Assembly (NCBI GenBank): GCA_026003495.1
Contig: BPHK01000001.1
Location: forward strand, 1,128,579-1,192,578
DNA: 64,000 nucleotides
Direction of reading: 5' to 3'
DNA from: Candidatus Kapaibacterium sp.
GTDB lineage: Bacteria; Bacteroidota; Ignavibacteria; Kapaibacteriales; NICIL-2
Below are positions 9,451 through 18,776 of this stretch, one piece after another (positions within the stretch are counted from its first letter, which is position 1; every line of letters starts with the position of its first letter). A program made the translations under genes and the position numbers. The notes under the pieces were generated by a model that did no database searches, was not told the DNA's origin, and saw only the letters and a program-made list of their open reading frames with translations.

Positions 9451-10227
9451 ATGAGTGTCACGCTACACCCAACCGCGATTATCGCTGCCGACGCCCAACT
9501 TGGTGAGGACGTCACGGTCGGACCATATGCTATCATCGAAAGCGACGTCGTCATCGGCGATGGAACAGTCATCTATCCGCACGCCATTGTCTTGAGCGGT
9601 TCGCGAATAGGGCGGCAATGCAAAATCTTCCCTGGCGCTGTCATCGGTGCGGAGCCGCAGGACCTGCGTTACACAGGCTCGCCGACGATCGTTGAAATTG
9701 GAGACCGGACAACGGTCCGCGAATTTGCTACGCTCAACCGCGGATCGCATAGCCATGCAACGCAGATCGGCAGCGATTGCCTCATCATGGCGTACGTGCA
9801 CATCGCGCACGATTGCAGGGTTGGCAACCACGTCGTCATTGCCAATGCAGTCCAGCTTGGCGGGCACGTCCAGGTCGGTGATTGGGTAGTGCTCGGAGGA
9901 GTTGCAAAAGTTCACCAGTTCTGCCGCATCGGGAAGCACGCAATGGTTGCAGCCGATGCGATGATCACCAAAGACGTTCCGCCGTATGCACTCATCGGCC
10001 GCGATCCTGTCAAGGTCGAAGGCATCAACCGCATTGGCTTGCAGCGCCGAGGCTTTTCACCAAGCCAGATTGAAGCACTCGAAGCATTTTACTCGATTGC
10101 CTTCTTCTCCGGGCTCAACATGAGCGATGGCATTGCCGAATATCGTCGGCGGTTTCCTTCGCTCGATGGTATCGTTGCTGAAGTTATCGAGTTTGTCGAA
10201 CAGTCGGAGCGGGGAGTCTATCGGTGA
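9451..10227 (+). CDS. lpxA: UDP-N-acetylglucosamine O-acyltransferase
   Basis: This 258-residue protein is the first lipid A enzyme and adds a 3-hydroxyacyl chain to UDP-GlcNAc. The hexapeptide left-handed helix spans about residues 1-190. The A-Y-V-H-I-A-H-D-C segment carries the catalytic histidine, and the C-terminal helical domain includes N-R-I-G-L-Q-R-R-G-F-S. A GGAGG about 12 bases before the ATG at 9451 supports this start over the TTG at 9448. The gene follows lpxC/fabZ after 3 bases, and its TGA overlaps the next ATG by one base. Confidence 0.97.
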   Translation: MSVTLHPTAIIAADAQLGEDVTVGPYAIIESDVVIGDGTVIYPHAIVLSGSRIGRQCKIFPGAVIGAEPQDLRYTGSPTIVEIGDRTTVREFATLNRGSHSHATQIGSDCLIMAYVHIAHDCRVGNHVVIANAVQLGGHVQVGDWVVLGGVAKVHQFCRIGKHAMVAADAMITKDVPPYALIGRDPVKVEGINRIGLQRRGFSPSQIEALEAFYSIAFFSGLNMSDGIAEYRRRFPSLDGIVAEVIEFVEQSERGVYR

Positions 10228-11114
10228 TGCGTGCAGTGGGGGTCGTACTGACATTCCTGGTAGCAGTCGGAACCTCTGCTGCACAGGATGCCTCGAGCGC
10301 GGGTGATGCCAGCTCAGACCTGTCGCCGCAAGATCAGCCAGCAATCCCTCACAGCAGTAGCTTGATCTTCCGTCCGCTCGTTGCCGCAGCACTTGAGCCA
10401 CGCGTTGGCTTTCAGTACCAGCTCGGTCCGCGCAAGCTTCGGCTCGACATCGGATACTCAGCCGATATCTGGAGCACCCGGCGTGCCGTGGAGAACGCAT
10501 CTTCTCCAGCGAATGCTCTTGCGTTTGGTGTGGATGCCTTTACGTACACCCGACTCCGCTCGGAAGCGAACCTGAAGTTTCCCGTCGAGACGGTTGATTA
10601 CATGTTCGGCATCAACGGCACATACGCGCTTGCGATCTCTGCGACTCGATCGCTTGCGCTCCGAGTACGGCTGTCTCACATTTCCGCGCACCTTGCCGAT
10701 GGGTATGCAGATTCGAGCGGTAGGTTTCTCCAACGACCATTCGTCTATAGCCGCGAGTTTCTCGATGCGATCGTTGCGCACACATGGGCAAATGTTCGCA
10801 TCTACGGCGGGGGCACAGTCCTACTCCAGGTCAAGGAGCTACCGCGTTCGGTGGGACGCATCATTCCGCAGCTTGGGGTTGAGTGGTGCGGCTCTATCGG
10901 CTTTCCAGTATTTGCCGGTTACGATGTACGCGTTGTCCAGATTGACCGCGTAGTGCAGCCAGTGCACAGCGTTCAAGCTGGGGTGTATTTGCTTGCACAG
11001 CGCACAGCGAGCGTTGCGCTCTGCGGCTACTACTACGCAGGCTACTCGATACATGGGATGTTCTATGACCAGCGCGATGAGTATCTCGCGCTCGGCATGC
11101 AAGTACTTTTCTGA
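10227..11114 (+). CDS. putative outer-membrane protein (DUF1207-like?)
   Basis: This protein of 295 residues has a clear signal peptide (about 1-20, ending S-A-A-Q-D), then a Ser/Asp-rich linker. Alternating hydrophobic strands rich in Tyr, Arg and Gly follow, ending in L-A-L-G-M-Q-V-L-F, a typical outer-membrane barrel terminus with a final Phe. The I-F-R-P-L-V-A block after the linker faintly recalls DUF1207 proteins, but I cannot confirm this. It is translationally coupled to lpxA (TGATG), so it belongs to the envelope operon and is probably its last gene. Function unknown. Confidence 0.65.
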   Translation: MRAVGVVLTFLVAVGTSAAQDASSAGDASSDLSPQDQPAIPHSSSLIFRPLVAAALEPRVGFQYQLGPRKLRLDIGYSADIWSTRRAVENASSPANALAFGVDAFTYTRLRSEANLKFPVETVDYMFGINGTYALAISATRSLALRVRLSHISAHLADGYADSSGRFLQRPFVYSREFLDAIVAHTWANVRIYGGGTVLLQVKELPRSVGRIIPQLGVEWCGSIGFPVFAGYDVRVVQIDRVVQPVHSVQAGVYLLAQRTASVALCGYYYAGYSIHGMFYDQRDEYLALGMQVLF

Positions 11115-11145
11115 CAAGTCACCACCATAGCGAGTCTACGGAGCA

Positions 11146-12234
11146 ATGGCATTGGCATGTGGCATTGTTGGGCTGCCGAACGTTGGCAAATCCACGCTCT
11201 TCAATGCTCTGACGGCGAATAACATTCCGGCAGAAAACTATCCTTTCTGCACAATTGAGCCGAACGTTGGGATTGTTCCTGTACCCGACGAGCGGCTGCA
11301 TCGTTTGGCGAGGGCGTACAACAGCGCAAAGGTCGTGCCCGCGACGGTGCAGTTTGTGGACATTGCCGGATTAGTCGAAGGAGCATCGCGTGGGGAAGGA
11401 TTAGGCAATCAATTTCTCTCACACATTCGCCAGGTGCATGCAATTGTGCACGTTGTGCGTTGCTTCGACGACACGCACGTGGTGCATGTTGCAGGCAGCG
11501 TCGAACCACTTCGCGACATTGCTGTCATTGAAACGGAGCTGCTCTTGAAAGACATGGAGACCGTCCAACGTCGCAAAGAATCATTGGCACGGAAAAAGCA
11601 AAGCGAATCAGCTCGAGAGCTCGCACTATTAGAGCGATTGGAAGCGCACCTGAACCAAGGAGAGACTGTGCGAACTCTTTCGCTCGACTCCGACGACGAG
11701 CGCCGGATCTTTTCTGAGTTGTTTTTGCTCACAGCCAAGCCGGTCCTCTACGTAGCCAACACTGACGAGCAAGGGTTCCGCACCGGAAACAGCATGGTCG
11801 AAGCAGTGCGCTCCTACGCAGCCCAACGAGGCGCAGATGTCGTTGTGCTCTGCGGCAAGATCGAAGCAGAGATCGCAACACTTCCGCCTGAGGAACGGGC
11901 GTTCTTTCTGTCCGAGCTTGGTATGGAACGTCCTGCGTTGGAGCGGCTCATCGAACGTGCCTATCGTCTCTTGGGACTGATCACGTTCTTTACTGCAGGA
12001 CCGAAAGAAGCGCATGCATGGACGGTCCGAGCAGGAACACGTGCGCCGGAAGCAGCGGGTGTCATTCACTCAGATTTTGAGAAAGGCTTCATCCGGGCTG
12101 AGGTGATGAGCTATGCCGATTGGGAGCGGCTCGGATCCGAGCAAGCAGTGCGCGATGCAGGCCTCTATCGCATCGAGGGGCGGGAGTACGTCATTGCTGA
12201 TGGAGATATTGTCTATTTCCGCTTCAATGTGTAA
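11146..12234 (+). CDS. ychF: redox-regulated ATPase YchF (OLA1 family)
   Basis: This 362-residue protein matches the usual YchF length of about 363. The P-loop GLPNVGKSTLFNAL is at about residues 8-21. The switch region reads V-D-I-A-G-L-V-E-G-A-S-R-G-E-G-L-G-N. The N-T-D-E segment, in place of the canonical NKxD motif, agrees with the ATP preference of the family. The C-terminal TGS-like domain includes F-F-T-A-G-P-K-E and G-V-I-H-S-D-F-E-K-G-F-I-R-A-E. YchF associates with ribosomes and is linked to translation and stress responses. The gene appears to stand alone between the envelope operon and susC. Confidence 0.96.
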   Translation: MALACGIVGLPNVGKSTLFNALTANNIPAENYPFCTIEPNVGIVPVPDERLHRLARAYNSAKVVPATVQFVDIAGLVEGASRGEGLGNQFLSHIRQVHAIVHVVRCFDDTHVVHVAGSVEPLRDIAVIETELLLKDMETVQRRKESLARKKQSESARELALLERLEAHLNQGETVRTLSLDSDDERRIFSELFLLTAKPVLYVANTDEQGFRTGNSMVEAVRSYAAQRGADVVVLCGKIEAEIATLPPEERAFFLSELGMERPALERLIERAYRLLGLITFFTAGPKEAHAWTVRAGTRAPEAAGVIHSDFEKGFIRAEVMSYADWERLGSEQAVRDAGLYRIEGREYVIADGDIVYFRFNV

Positions 12235-12262
12235 CGCGAGTGTAAATTCTCCCTCGGTGTTG

Positions 12263-12270
12263 TATGTTTG
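12263..12270 (+). promoter_or_regulatory. TAnnTTTG promoter element upstream of susC
   Basis: TATGTTTG matches TAnnTTTG in the 157-base gap between ychF and susC. It would leave an untranslated leader of roughly 115 bases, long enough for a regulatory structure, although I see no strong hairpin. No convincing -33 box was found. Confidence 0.4.
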
Positions 12271-12391
12271 CGCCGGGAGGATGGAGGACATAACGCACCA
12301 CCACGCGTATTGAGGCATCACGAAGGCCCTGAAAACGGGACACTCTCACCCGGATGTGTTGTGTTTGTCGAACCATTTTGTGGGCATTTGT

Positions 12392-15300
12392 ATGAAGCCG
12401 TTGTTTCGGATTCTTGGCAGGTGCGCTGCTGTGCTCTCTGTGATTGCACTCGTTGGCAGTGCTACGTTCCTCCATGCACAGGATGTGCGCCGGGTGACGG
12501 GAAAAGTCCTTGACGCAGAAACGAAGGAGCCGCTCTTAGGGGCGGTCATCAAGGTCAAGGGCACGAAGGTTGGAACGGTCGTCCGCCGTTCGGATGGTGA
12601 ATTCTCGATTGATGTGCCGACCAATTCCTCGCAGATTCTCGTGGTGAGTTTGGTCGGGAAAGTCACCGAAGAGGTCAACGTCGCGGGCCGCGAGAACGTC
12701 ACGATCTACCTGAAGAACGACGTGCTCGAGCTGCAGAAGGTTGTAGTGACTGCCGTCGGGATTGAGCGGGAAAAGCGGTCGTTGGGATATGCAACGCAGG
12801 AAATCAGCGGAACGAGCATCTCGCAGAACCGTGAGCAGAACTTGGTCAATGCACTTGTTGGGAAAGTTGCAGGTGTTCAGATCAATTCTTCCTCAGGCTC
12901 ACCAGGGAGCGCTTCGTACATCCGACTCCGTGGGGTCAACTCGATCTCGTTCAACAATCAACCGGCATTTGTCGTTGATGGCGTCCTCATCGACAATTCC
13001 GACTATGCTGCGTTCACGAATGCATCGAATGCGTCGGAAGGTGTTGCAGGGAACTCCGTCAGTAGCGTTGATCAAGTATCGCGGATCCTCGACATCAATC
13101 CCGACGATATTGAGAGCATCAACGTGCTCAAAGGTGCAGCTGCGACTTCGCTCTACGGCCTGGCTGCCTCTGCAGGGGCGATCGTTATCACTACCAAGAA
13201 AGGGCGGCGTGACGGGACAGTCAACGTCCAGTATTCTTACAACACTACATTCGACCAAGTCAACAAGCTTCCAGAGCTTCAGAATAAGTACTCCCAGGGT
13301 CTCAATGGTCGGTACCAAGGTCCACAAACTGGTCAAGGTGCTTCGTGGGGCGCGCTCATTGATACACTGCGCTACGATCCAACGACGCCGAATCCGTGGG
13401 ACAAAAATGGTACGATCAAAGGCGTCTCAGACGCACCGAATGGCAAGCCAGTAACTCCCTACGACAATCCAAAGAACTTCTTCGTCACCGGCGGAACGAC
13501 AACACATAGCCTTGCTATTTCCTCAGGATCAAGCTGGGGTTCATACTATTTCGGCATCACTGATGCTCGAACCACTGGTGTGGTGCCGCTGAGCAATTTC
13601 CAACGTACGTCGCTGCGACTCAATGGCGATGTCAACCTTGGCAGCGACCTCAAACTCAATGCTGCAGCGCAGTATGTGCGCTCTGGAGGGCGACGGGTGC
13701 AAAAAGGCTCGAACATTTCGGGTGTCATGCTCGGGCTTCTGCGGACACCACCGACGTTCGATAATTCGAATGGCTATGGGGCCGATGCTATCAATCATCC
13801 CGATGCCTATAGCTTCCCTGATGGCCGCCAGCGTACTTATCGTGGGTATGGAATCTATGACAATCCCTTCTGGACTGTCACGCAAAATGCTTATACCGAT
13901 GCAACCGATCGTTTCATCGGTTCTGCCCAGTTGGATTACTACCCAGAACGTTGGTTCGGTCAAGATGCAATTGGCGATTTTTCGGCAACATTCCGGGTGG
14001 GGATGGATCAATACGCAACACAGGAAAAGAACATCCTTGCGATCAACTCAGCGACCGCTCCTGCCGGGCGCGTTGTTGTCGGTGATGTTCGCAATCGCAA
14101 TATCAACGCCGATCTCCTGCTCACGTTCAAACGGGAAGTGACAAGTGACATCCAAGCACGGCTGACACTTGGGGCACAGATTTTCAACAACGATTTCCTC
14201 ACGACTGGTGTTATCGGTGATCAACTCACCGTACCAAAGTTCTACGACATCAGTAACGCTGTCAGCTATACACCCTACGCAAGTAACGGCATCCTTCGCC
14301 GGCTGGGGACGTTCTTCGATGCACAGCTCTCCTTCAAGGAAATGCTCTACCTCAACGGTAGTTACCGTGTTGAGCGGTCAACGACTCTACCGAAGGATAA
14401 CAATGCCTTTGGTTACGGCAACATCTCGGCGAGCTTTGTCTTCTCCGAGCTCTTCAAAGAAGAGGAAAGCTTCCTCTCCTTCGGCAAGCTACGTCTCTCG
14501 TACGCAACAGTCGGTAGTGATGCGCCACTTTATGCATTGACGACTCCCTTTACGCGTGGAACGATTAGTGATGGCTGGGTTGCTACACCGATCCAGTGGC
14601 CACTCAATGGCGTTCCTGGTTTCATCCAATCTGCGACACTTGGTAACAACAGCCTCCGCCCAGAAAAACGAGAGGAGGTTGAAGCAGGAATCGAGTTGAA
14701 ATTCTTCGAGAACCGTATCGGGCTGGATGTAACCTGGTACCAAACACGGAACGTTGACCAAATTCTCCAGGTGCCGATTACACCTACCACTGGTTTCCCA
14801 TTCCAGTTTCTCAATGCAGGAACGATGAAAAACAGCGGTATAGAAGCAGTTCTCCACCTTGTGCCGTACACCGATGAAGATTGGAATATTGCACTCGACA
14901 TTAATTTCTCGACGTTCAATAACACTGTCGAGGCTCTTGCTCCTGGTATCGAAACCATCTTGCTGTCAGGATTTGTCGGGACATCGGTACGAGCAGTTGC
15001 AGGGCAGCCGTATGGTCAGATCTATGGTCCTGGCTGGAAACGTGATCCACAGGGCCGAATCGTGGTGGATGCTAATGGTTTACCGATCGTTGATCCCACA
15101 GAGCGCGTTTGGGGTTCATTCATTCCTGACTGGATCATGGGCGGGAACTTGACGATCTCGTATGGTGGCCTCTCTCTCAATGCTATCCTTGATTGGAAAC
15201 AAGGAGGCAAGATGTGGAATGGAACGAAAGGCGCACTCGTATTCTTTGGTACTGCGAAAGTTACTGAGAATCGGGGTGCGCTCAATGGAACCTTCGCGGG

Positions 15301-15718
15301 TGTGACTCTCCGTGATGGTGTCGTCGAAGGTGTAGTCGAGCAAGTTGACGACCAGGGGAATGTGACGTACGTACCAAACACAAAGCAGCTTCCCAACGGT
15401 GCAGATCAGACGTTTTGGCGCACACGGGCAAATTCCTTCACGGCAAACAACACTGAGCCGTACGTGGAGGATGCTGGGTGGATTCGTTTGCGTGAAGTCA
15501 CACTTTCGTACCGCTTGCCCGGTGCGGTAACCACTGCGCTCGGTTTCGTCAAAGGAATTGATCTCTTCCTGACCGGGAGGAATCTTTTCCTGAGTACGAA
15601 GTACACCGGCGTTGACCCCGAAACGTCGCTCGTTGGCTCAGTCAATGGCCAAGGGATTGATTACTTCAACAATCCCGGCATTCGCACGTACGGCTTCGGT
15701 ATCCGGGCGAACTTCTAA
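12392..15718 (+). CDS. SusC/RagA-family TonB-linked outer membrane transporter
   Basis: This 1108-residue protein has a signal peptide (about 1-30, ending F-L-H-A-Q-D). A CarboxypepD_reg-like beta-sandwich (about 34-110, from V-T-G-K-V-L-D-A) is followed by a TonB plug (about 118-250, with S-Y-I-R-L-R-G-V-N-S-I and P-A-F-V-V-D-G-V) and a C-terminal barrel ending Y-G-F-G-I-R-A-N-F. SusC proteins import oligosaccharides or peptides together with a SusD lid. The ATG at 12392 gives the proper signal peptide; 12 codons of open frame precede it. susD follows after 13 bases. The substrate cannot be deduced because no hydrolase, anti-sigma factor or sensor adjoins the pair. Confidence 0.95.
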   Translation: MKPLFRILGRCAAVLSVIALVGSATFLHAQDVRRVTGKVLDAETKEPLLGAVIKVKGTKVGTVVRRSDGEFSIDVPTNSSQILVVSLVGKVTEEVNVAGRENVTIYLKNDVLELQKVVVTAVGIEREKRSLGYATQEISGTSISQNREQNLVNALVGKVAGVQINSSSGSPGSASYIRLRGVNSISFNNQPAFVVDGVLIDNSDYAAFTNASNASEGVAGNSVSSVDQVSRILDINPDDIESINVLKGAAATSLYGLAASAGAIVITTKKGRRDGTVNVQYSYNTTFDQVNKLPELQNKYSQGLNGRYQGPQTGQGASWGALIDTLRYDPTTPNPWDKNGTIKGVSDAPNGKPVTPYDNPKNFFVTGGTTTHSLAISSGSSWGSYYFGITDARTTGVVPLSNFQRTSLRLNGDVNLGSDLKLNAAAQYVRSGGRRVQKGSNISGVMLGLLRTPPTFDNSNGYGADAINHPDAYSFPDGRQRTYRGYGIYDNPFWTVTQNAYTDATDRFIGSAQLDYYPERWFGQDAIGDFSATFRVGMDQYATQEKNILAINSATAPAGRVVVGDVRNRNINADLLLTFKREVTSDIQARLTLGAQIFNNDFLTTGVIGDQLTVPKFYDISNAVSYTPYASNGILRRLGTFFDAQLSFKEMLYLNGSYRVERSTTLPKDNNAFGYGNISASFVFSELFKEEESFLSFGKLRLSYATVGSDAPLYALTTPFTRGTISDGWVATPIQWPLNGVPGFIQSATLGNNSLRPEKREEVEAGIELKFFENRIGLDVTWYQTRNVDQILQVPITPTTGFPFQFLNAGTMKNSGIEAVLHLVPYTDEDWNIALDINFSTFNNTVEALAPGIETILLSGFVGTSVRAVAGQPYGQIYGPGWKRDPQGRIVVDANGLPIVDPTERVWGSFIPDWIMGGNLTISYGGLSLNAILDWKQGGKMWNGTKGALVFFGTAKVTENRGALNGTFAGVTLRDGVVEGVVEQVDDQGNVTYVPNTKQLPNGADQTFWRTRANSFTANNTEPYVEDAGWIRLREVTLSYRLPGAVTTALGFVKGIDLFLTGRNLFLSTKYTGVDPETSLVGSVNGQGIDYFNNPGIRTYGFGIRANF

Positions 15719-15731
15719 CGGAGGAATAACA

Positions 15732-17138
15732 ATGTTGAACAATTTCAAAAACTCAGCCATGAATGCGATTACAAAGTCGGTTGCTTTCACTGTGAGCGTT
15801 GGGCTGATCGTTCTCCTTGCGGGGTGCGATCGGTGGGTGGATACCTCACTCAATGTCAATCCCAACAATCCTGCCGATGTCTCGATGGATTTGCTTTTGC
15901 CCGCTGTTGAGGGGTCGCTTGCCTGGCTGCATGGGAGCGATCCAAGCCGCTTCGCCAGCCTCTACACACAGCACCACAGCGGTGTGGACAGGCAGCACCT
16001 GGGCTACTATGCAGACTACTCACTCGGCGAAGGGGACATTGACAACTACTGGCAGAACATCTACCGCATCATGGGGAACTGCAACACACTCATCAAGAAG
16101 GCAGAAGCGCAGCAATCGCCACACTATGCAGGGATTGCACGCATCTTGATGGCGTACTCGATAGGCCTCGTGACTGATGGGTTCGGAGATGTGCCCTTCT
16201 CTGAAGCATTCCAAGGGCAGGCCAATACCCACCCGAAGTACGATCAGCAGCAGCAGATTTACCTCACGATTGGTCGCTTGCTCGACACCGCGTTGCAAAA
16301 TCTCAATGCAGCGCAGTCCGTTTTCAAACCAGGTGCAGATGACTATTTCTACGGCGGAGATCTTGCCAAGTGGAAGAAGGTAGCGTACGCACTGAAGGCA
16401 CGCTACGCCATTCACCTAACGAAGCGCGATGCTGCCAACGCTGCAGCAGCGGCGCTCTCGTTCTTACCAAACGCCTTTGCGGATAATTCCGATGATCTGG
16501 TTATGCGCTTTGGCACGTCGGTAACGAATGCAAACCCGCTCTACGGGTTTGATCAGGATCGGAATGATATTCGTATCGCTCCCTTCTTTGCGCGATTGCT
16601 CAATCGCTTACAGGATCCGCGTCGGCCAATGATCGGGGCTACTCCGAAACGACCAACCGATTCCATCCCGGACAATGATGAACTGGGGTCATTCTATGCA
16701 TCAATCAACTCTCCGGTTGTTCTGCTCTCCTATGCAGAGCAGAAGTTCATCGAGGCGGAAGCCAAGTTCCGCACAGGTGACCTCAGCGGTGCGAAAGCTG
16801 CATACCAGGATGCAATCCGTGCTTCGATGCAGTGGTTCGGCGTTGCAGATGCAGACATCGCTACCTACTTAGCCAATCCCGACGTCGTCCCCGCAGGCGA
16901 CATTACACTCGGGCACATCATGACCCAAAAGTATATCGCGCTCTACACCCAATTCGAATCGTGGACTGATTGGCGCCGGACCGACATCCCAGCGCTTACA
17001 CCACTAACTGGCAATCGCATTCCGCGCCGTTTCCCACTCCCACAATCAGAGCGACTGTTCAACAGCCAGAACATACCGCCAGGCTCGACAAGCGCCGATT
17101 GGAAGTTTACCCCTATGTGGTGGGATCAGGGCCCCTGA
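15732..17138 (+). CDS. SusD/RagB-family nutrient-binding outer membrane lipoprotein
   Basis: This 468-residue lipoprotein starts at the ATG at 15732, preceded by a strong ribosome-binding site (GGAGG 8 bases upstream). The lipobox L-L-A-G-C lies near residue 34, behind a long N-region. The mature protein has the all-helical SusD architecture with TPR-like helices (for example N-Y-W-Q-N-I-Y-R-I-M-G-N-C-N-T-L) and the typical L-S-Y-A-E-Q-K-F-I-E-A-E-A segment. It forms the hinged lid of the SusC transporter at the cell surface. It looks closer to the SusD/RagB-like subfamily that lacks glycan genes nearby, so the ligand could be a peptide. A strong hairpin follows. Confidence 0.93.
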   Translation: MLNNFKNSAMNAITKSVAFTVSVGLIVLLAGCDRWVDTSLNVNPNNPADVSMDLLLPAVEGSLAWLHGSDPSRFASLYTQHHSGVDRQHLGYYADYSLGEGDIDNYWQNIYRIMGNCNTLIKKAEAQQSPHYAGIARILMAYSIGLVTDGFGDVPFSEAFQGQANTHPKYDQQQQIYLTIGRLLDTALQNLNAAQSVFKPGADDYFYGGDLAKWKKVAYALKARYAIHLTKRDAANAAAAALSFLPNAFADNSDDLVMRFGTSVTNANPLYGFDQDRNDIRIAPFFARLLNRLQDPRRPMIGATPKRPTDSIPDNDELGSFYASINSPVVLLSYAEQKFIEAEAKFRTGDLSGAKAAYQDAIRASMQWFGVADADIATYLANPDVVPAGDITLGHIMTQKYIALYTQFESWTDWRRTDIPALTPLTGNRIPRRFPLPQSERLFNSQNIPPGSTSADWKFTPMWWDQGP

Positions 17139-17160
17139 GTACCGCTTGTGCTATTCCTTT

Positions 17161-17195
17161 CAGAAAGCCCCTGTTCTGCGAGCAGGGGCTTTCTG
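17161..17195 (+). terminator. intrinsic terminator after susD
   Basis: A 13-bp perfect inverted repeat (CAGAAAGCCCCTG at 17161-17173 and its complement at 17183-17195) with a 9-base loop is followed by TTTG. It lies 22 bases after the susD stop and closes the susCD unit. Confidence 0.85.
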
Positions 17196-17247
17196 TTTGC
17201 AATAGAGTACCACAACAAAGCATGCATGCGGCGTACGAGGTCTCAGG

Positions 17248-17255
17248 TAATTTTG
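17248..17255 (+). promoter_or_regulatory. TAnnTTTG promoter element upstream of the CCA-adding enzyme
   Basis: TAATTTTG lies 27 bases before the ATG at 17283 and 52 bases after the terminator hairpin. The spacing matches the other TAnnTTTG elements in this window. No -33 box is obvious. Confidence 0.5.
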
Positions 17256-17282
17256 CAGGTACGTTACGTACTCTGCAATCCA

Positions 17283-18773
17283 ATGACGTTTCCCCTCGAC
17301 GATCCGATTGTTCGCAAGTTACAACGATTGGCACGACGGCATAGCGTCCAGCTCTACCTTGTCGGTGGCTATGTGCGCGATCGGCTCCTCGGCAGAGCAC
17401 GCACCGACATTGACTGCACTGTGCTGGGAGATGCACTCACATTCGCAGAGAAAGTAGCCAAGCACTTCCGATCGAAGGCAGTCATCTACGAGCGCTTCCG
17501 TACTGCGATGGTACCGATTGGAGACTATCACCTGGAATTTGTAGGCACTCGCAAGGAATTCTACGACGAGCATTCTCGCAAGCCAATCACCAGCGATGGC
17601 ACGCTCGAAGATGACATCTTCCGCAGAGACTTTACTGTCAATGCGCTCGCAGTGCCGCTTGTCGGGCCGGAGGCTGGCACGATCCTTGACTTGACCGGCG
17701 GCCTTTCCGATCTCGAACGTCGCTTGCTGCGGACACCACGTCCGCCGTTGGAGACATTCCACGAAGATCCGCTCCGAATGGTTCGAGCAGCACGCTTTGC
17801 AGCACAGCTCAACTTTCGTATTGCCGAGGATGCCTTCGATGCTATCAAGCAGATGGCAGAACGAATTACAATCGTGTCCCAGGAACGAATCACCGATGAG
17901 CTACTCAAAATCCTTGCTGCGCCAAAACCGAGTATTGGCTTTATCATCCTCCATAAAACCGGACTGCTCCGCTACATTTTCCCAGAACTTGATCGCCTTG
18001 CGGGGGTCGAGCTTGCGACCGACGGGGAACGTCGCTATGCGCACAAGGATGTATTCTTCCACACCATGAAAGTGCTCGATAATGTCGCTACCGCGAGCGA
18101 TAACCTCTGGCTACGGTTTGCAACGCTCGTGCATGACATCGCCAAGCCGAAGACGAAAAAGTTCGTACCAGGTATTGGCTGGACCTTCCACGGTCACGAG
18201 GAAATTGGTGCGCGCTGGCAAGAGCGGATCTTTCGTCGGCTCAAGTTGCCGCTGGAGCACCTGCGGTACGTTGAAACGCTCGTCAGACTCCATCAACGTC
18301 CAATGGCGCTCGTGGACGAAGGGGTCACCGATTCTGCGCTCCGACGCTTAGCCGTTCAAGCAGGTCCGTGGCTCGATGATCTTTTTACACTCTGCCGGGC
18401 TGATATTACCACGCAGAACCAACACCGTGCTGAGCAGTACCTTGCCAATTACGACATCGTCTATCGAAAAATCCAGCAGGTGCGCGAGCGAGACCGCTTA
18501 GCAGCGTTCCAATCTCCAGTCCGTGGGGAGGAGATCATGGAGCTATTCGGCCTGCCACCTTCGCCAGCAGTTGGTGCGATCAAACATGCACTCGAGCAGG
18601 CAATTCTCGACGGGATTGTTCCCAACACTTACGAGGATTGCAAGCGCTATTTGCTCGAGAACCGCCAACAGTTCGAAGAGATCGCGCAACAAGCCAATGC
18701 ACGTTTCCGGCTTCGCCATACACACGATTCAACAAGCGGTAATTTCGCCGCAGTTGAATCCTCGGAGTCGTAG
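17283..18773 (+). CDS. cca: CCA tRNA nucleotidyltransferase / poly(A) polymerase family protein with HD domain
   Basis: This 496-residue protein has the class II nucleotidyltransferase head: the L-V-G-G-Y-V-R-D-R-L-L-G motif (about residues 24-35), then the catalytic Asp pair in T-D-I-D-C-T. A basic R-R-D-F-T-V-N-A-L motif and the RNA-binding domain P-L-R-M-V-R-A-A-R-F-A-A follow. An HD domain (V-H-D-I-A-K-P-K-T) begins near residue 283. It adds or repairs the CCA end of tRNAs. The only tRNA gene in this window lacks an encoded CCA, so the enzyme is probably essential here. Poly(A) polymerase is the alternative reading within the same family. The ATG at 17283 is the natural start. Confidence 0.9.
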   Translation: MTFPLDDPIVRKLQRLARRHSVQLYLVGGYVRDRLLGRARTDIDCTVLGDALTFAEKVAKHFRSKAVIYERFRTAMVPIGDYHLEFVGTRKEFYDEHSRKPITSDGTLEDDIFRRDFTVNALAVPLVGPEAGTILDLTGGLSDLERRLLRTPRPPLETFHEDPLRMVRAARFAAQLNFRIAEDAFDAIKQMAERITIVSQERITDELLKILAAPKPSIGFIILHKTGLLRYIFPELDRLAGVELATDGERRYAHKDVFFHTMKVLDNVATASDNLWLRFATLVHDIAKPKTKKFVPGIGWTFHGHEEIGARWQERIFRRLKLPLEHLRYVETLVRLHQRPMALVDEGVTDSALRRLAVQAGPWLDDLFTLCRADITTQNQHRAEQYLANYDIVYRKIQQVRERDRLAAFQSPVRGEEIMELFGLPPSPAVGAIKHALEQAILDGIVPNTYEDCKRYLLENRQQFEEIAQQANARFRLRHTHDSTSGNFAAVESSES

Positions 18774-18776
18774 TGC

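Noticed and set aside
15612-15731. Extended N-terminus of SusD overlapping susC
   Set aside because: The extra codons have no signal peptide features, and a strong ribosome-binding site precedes the internal ATG at 15732.
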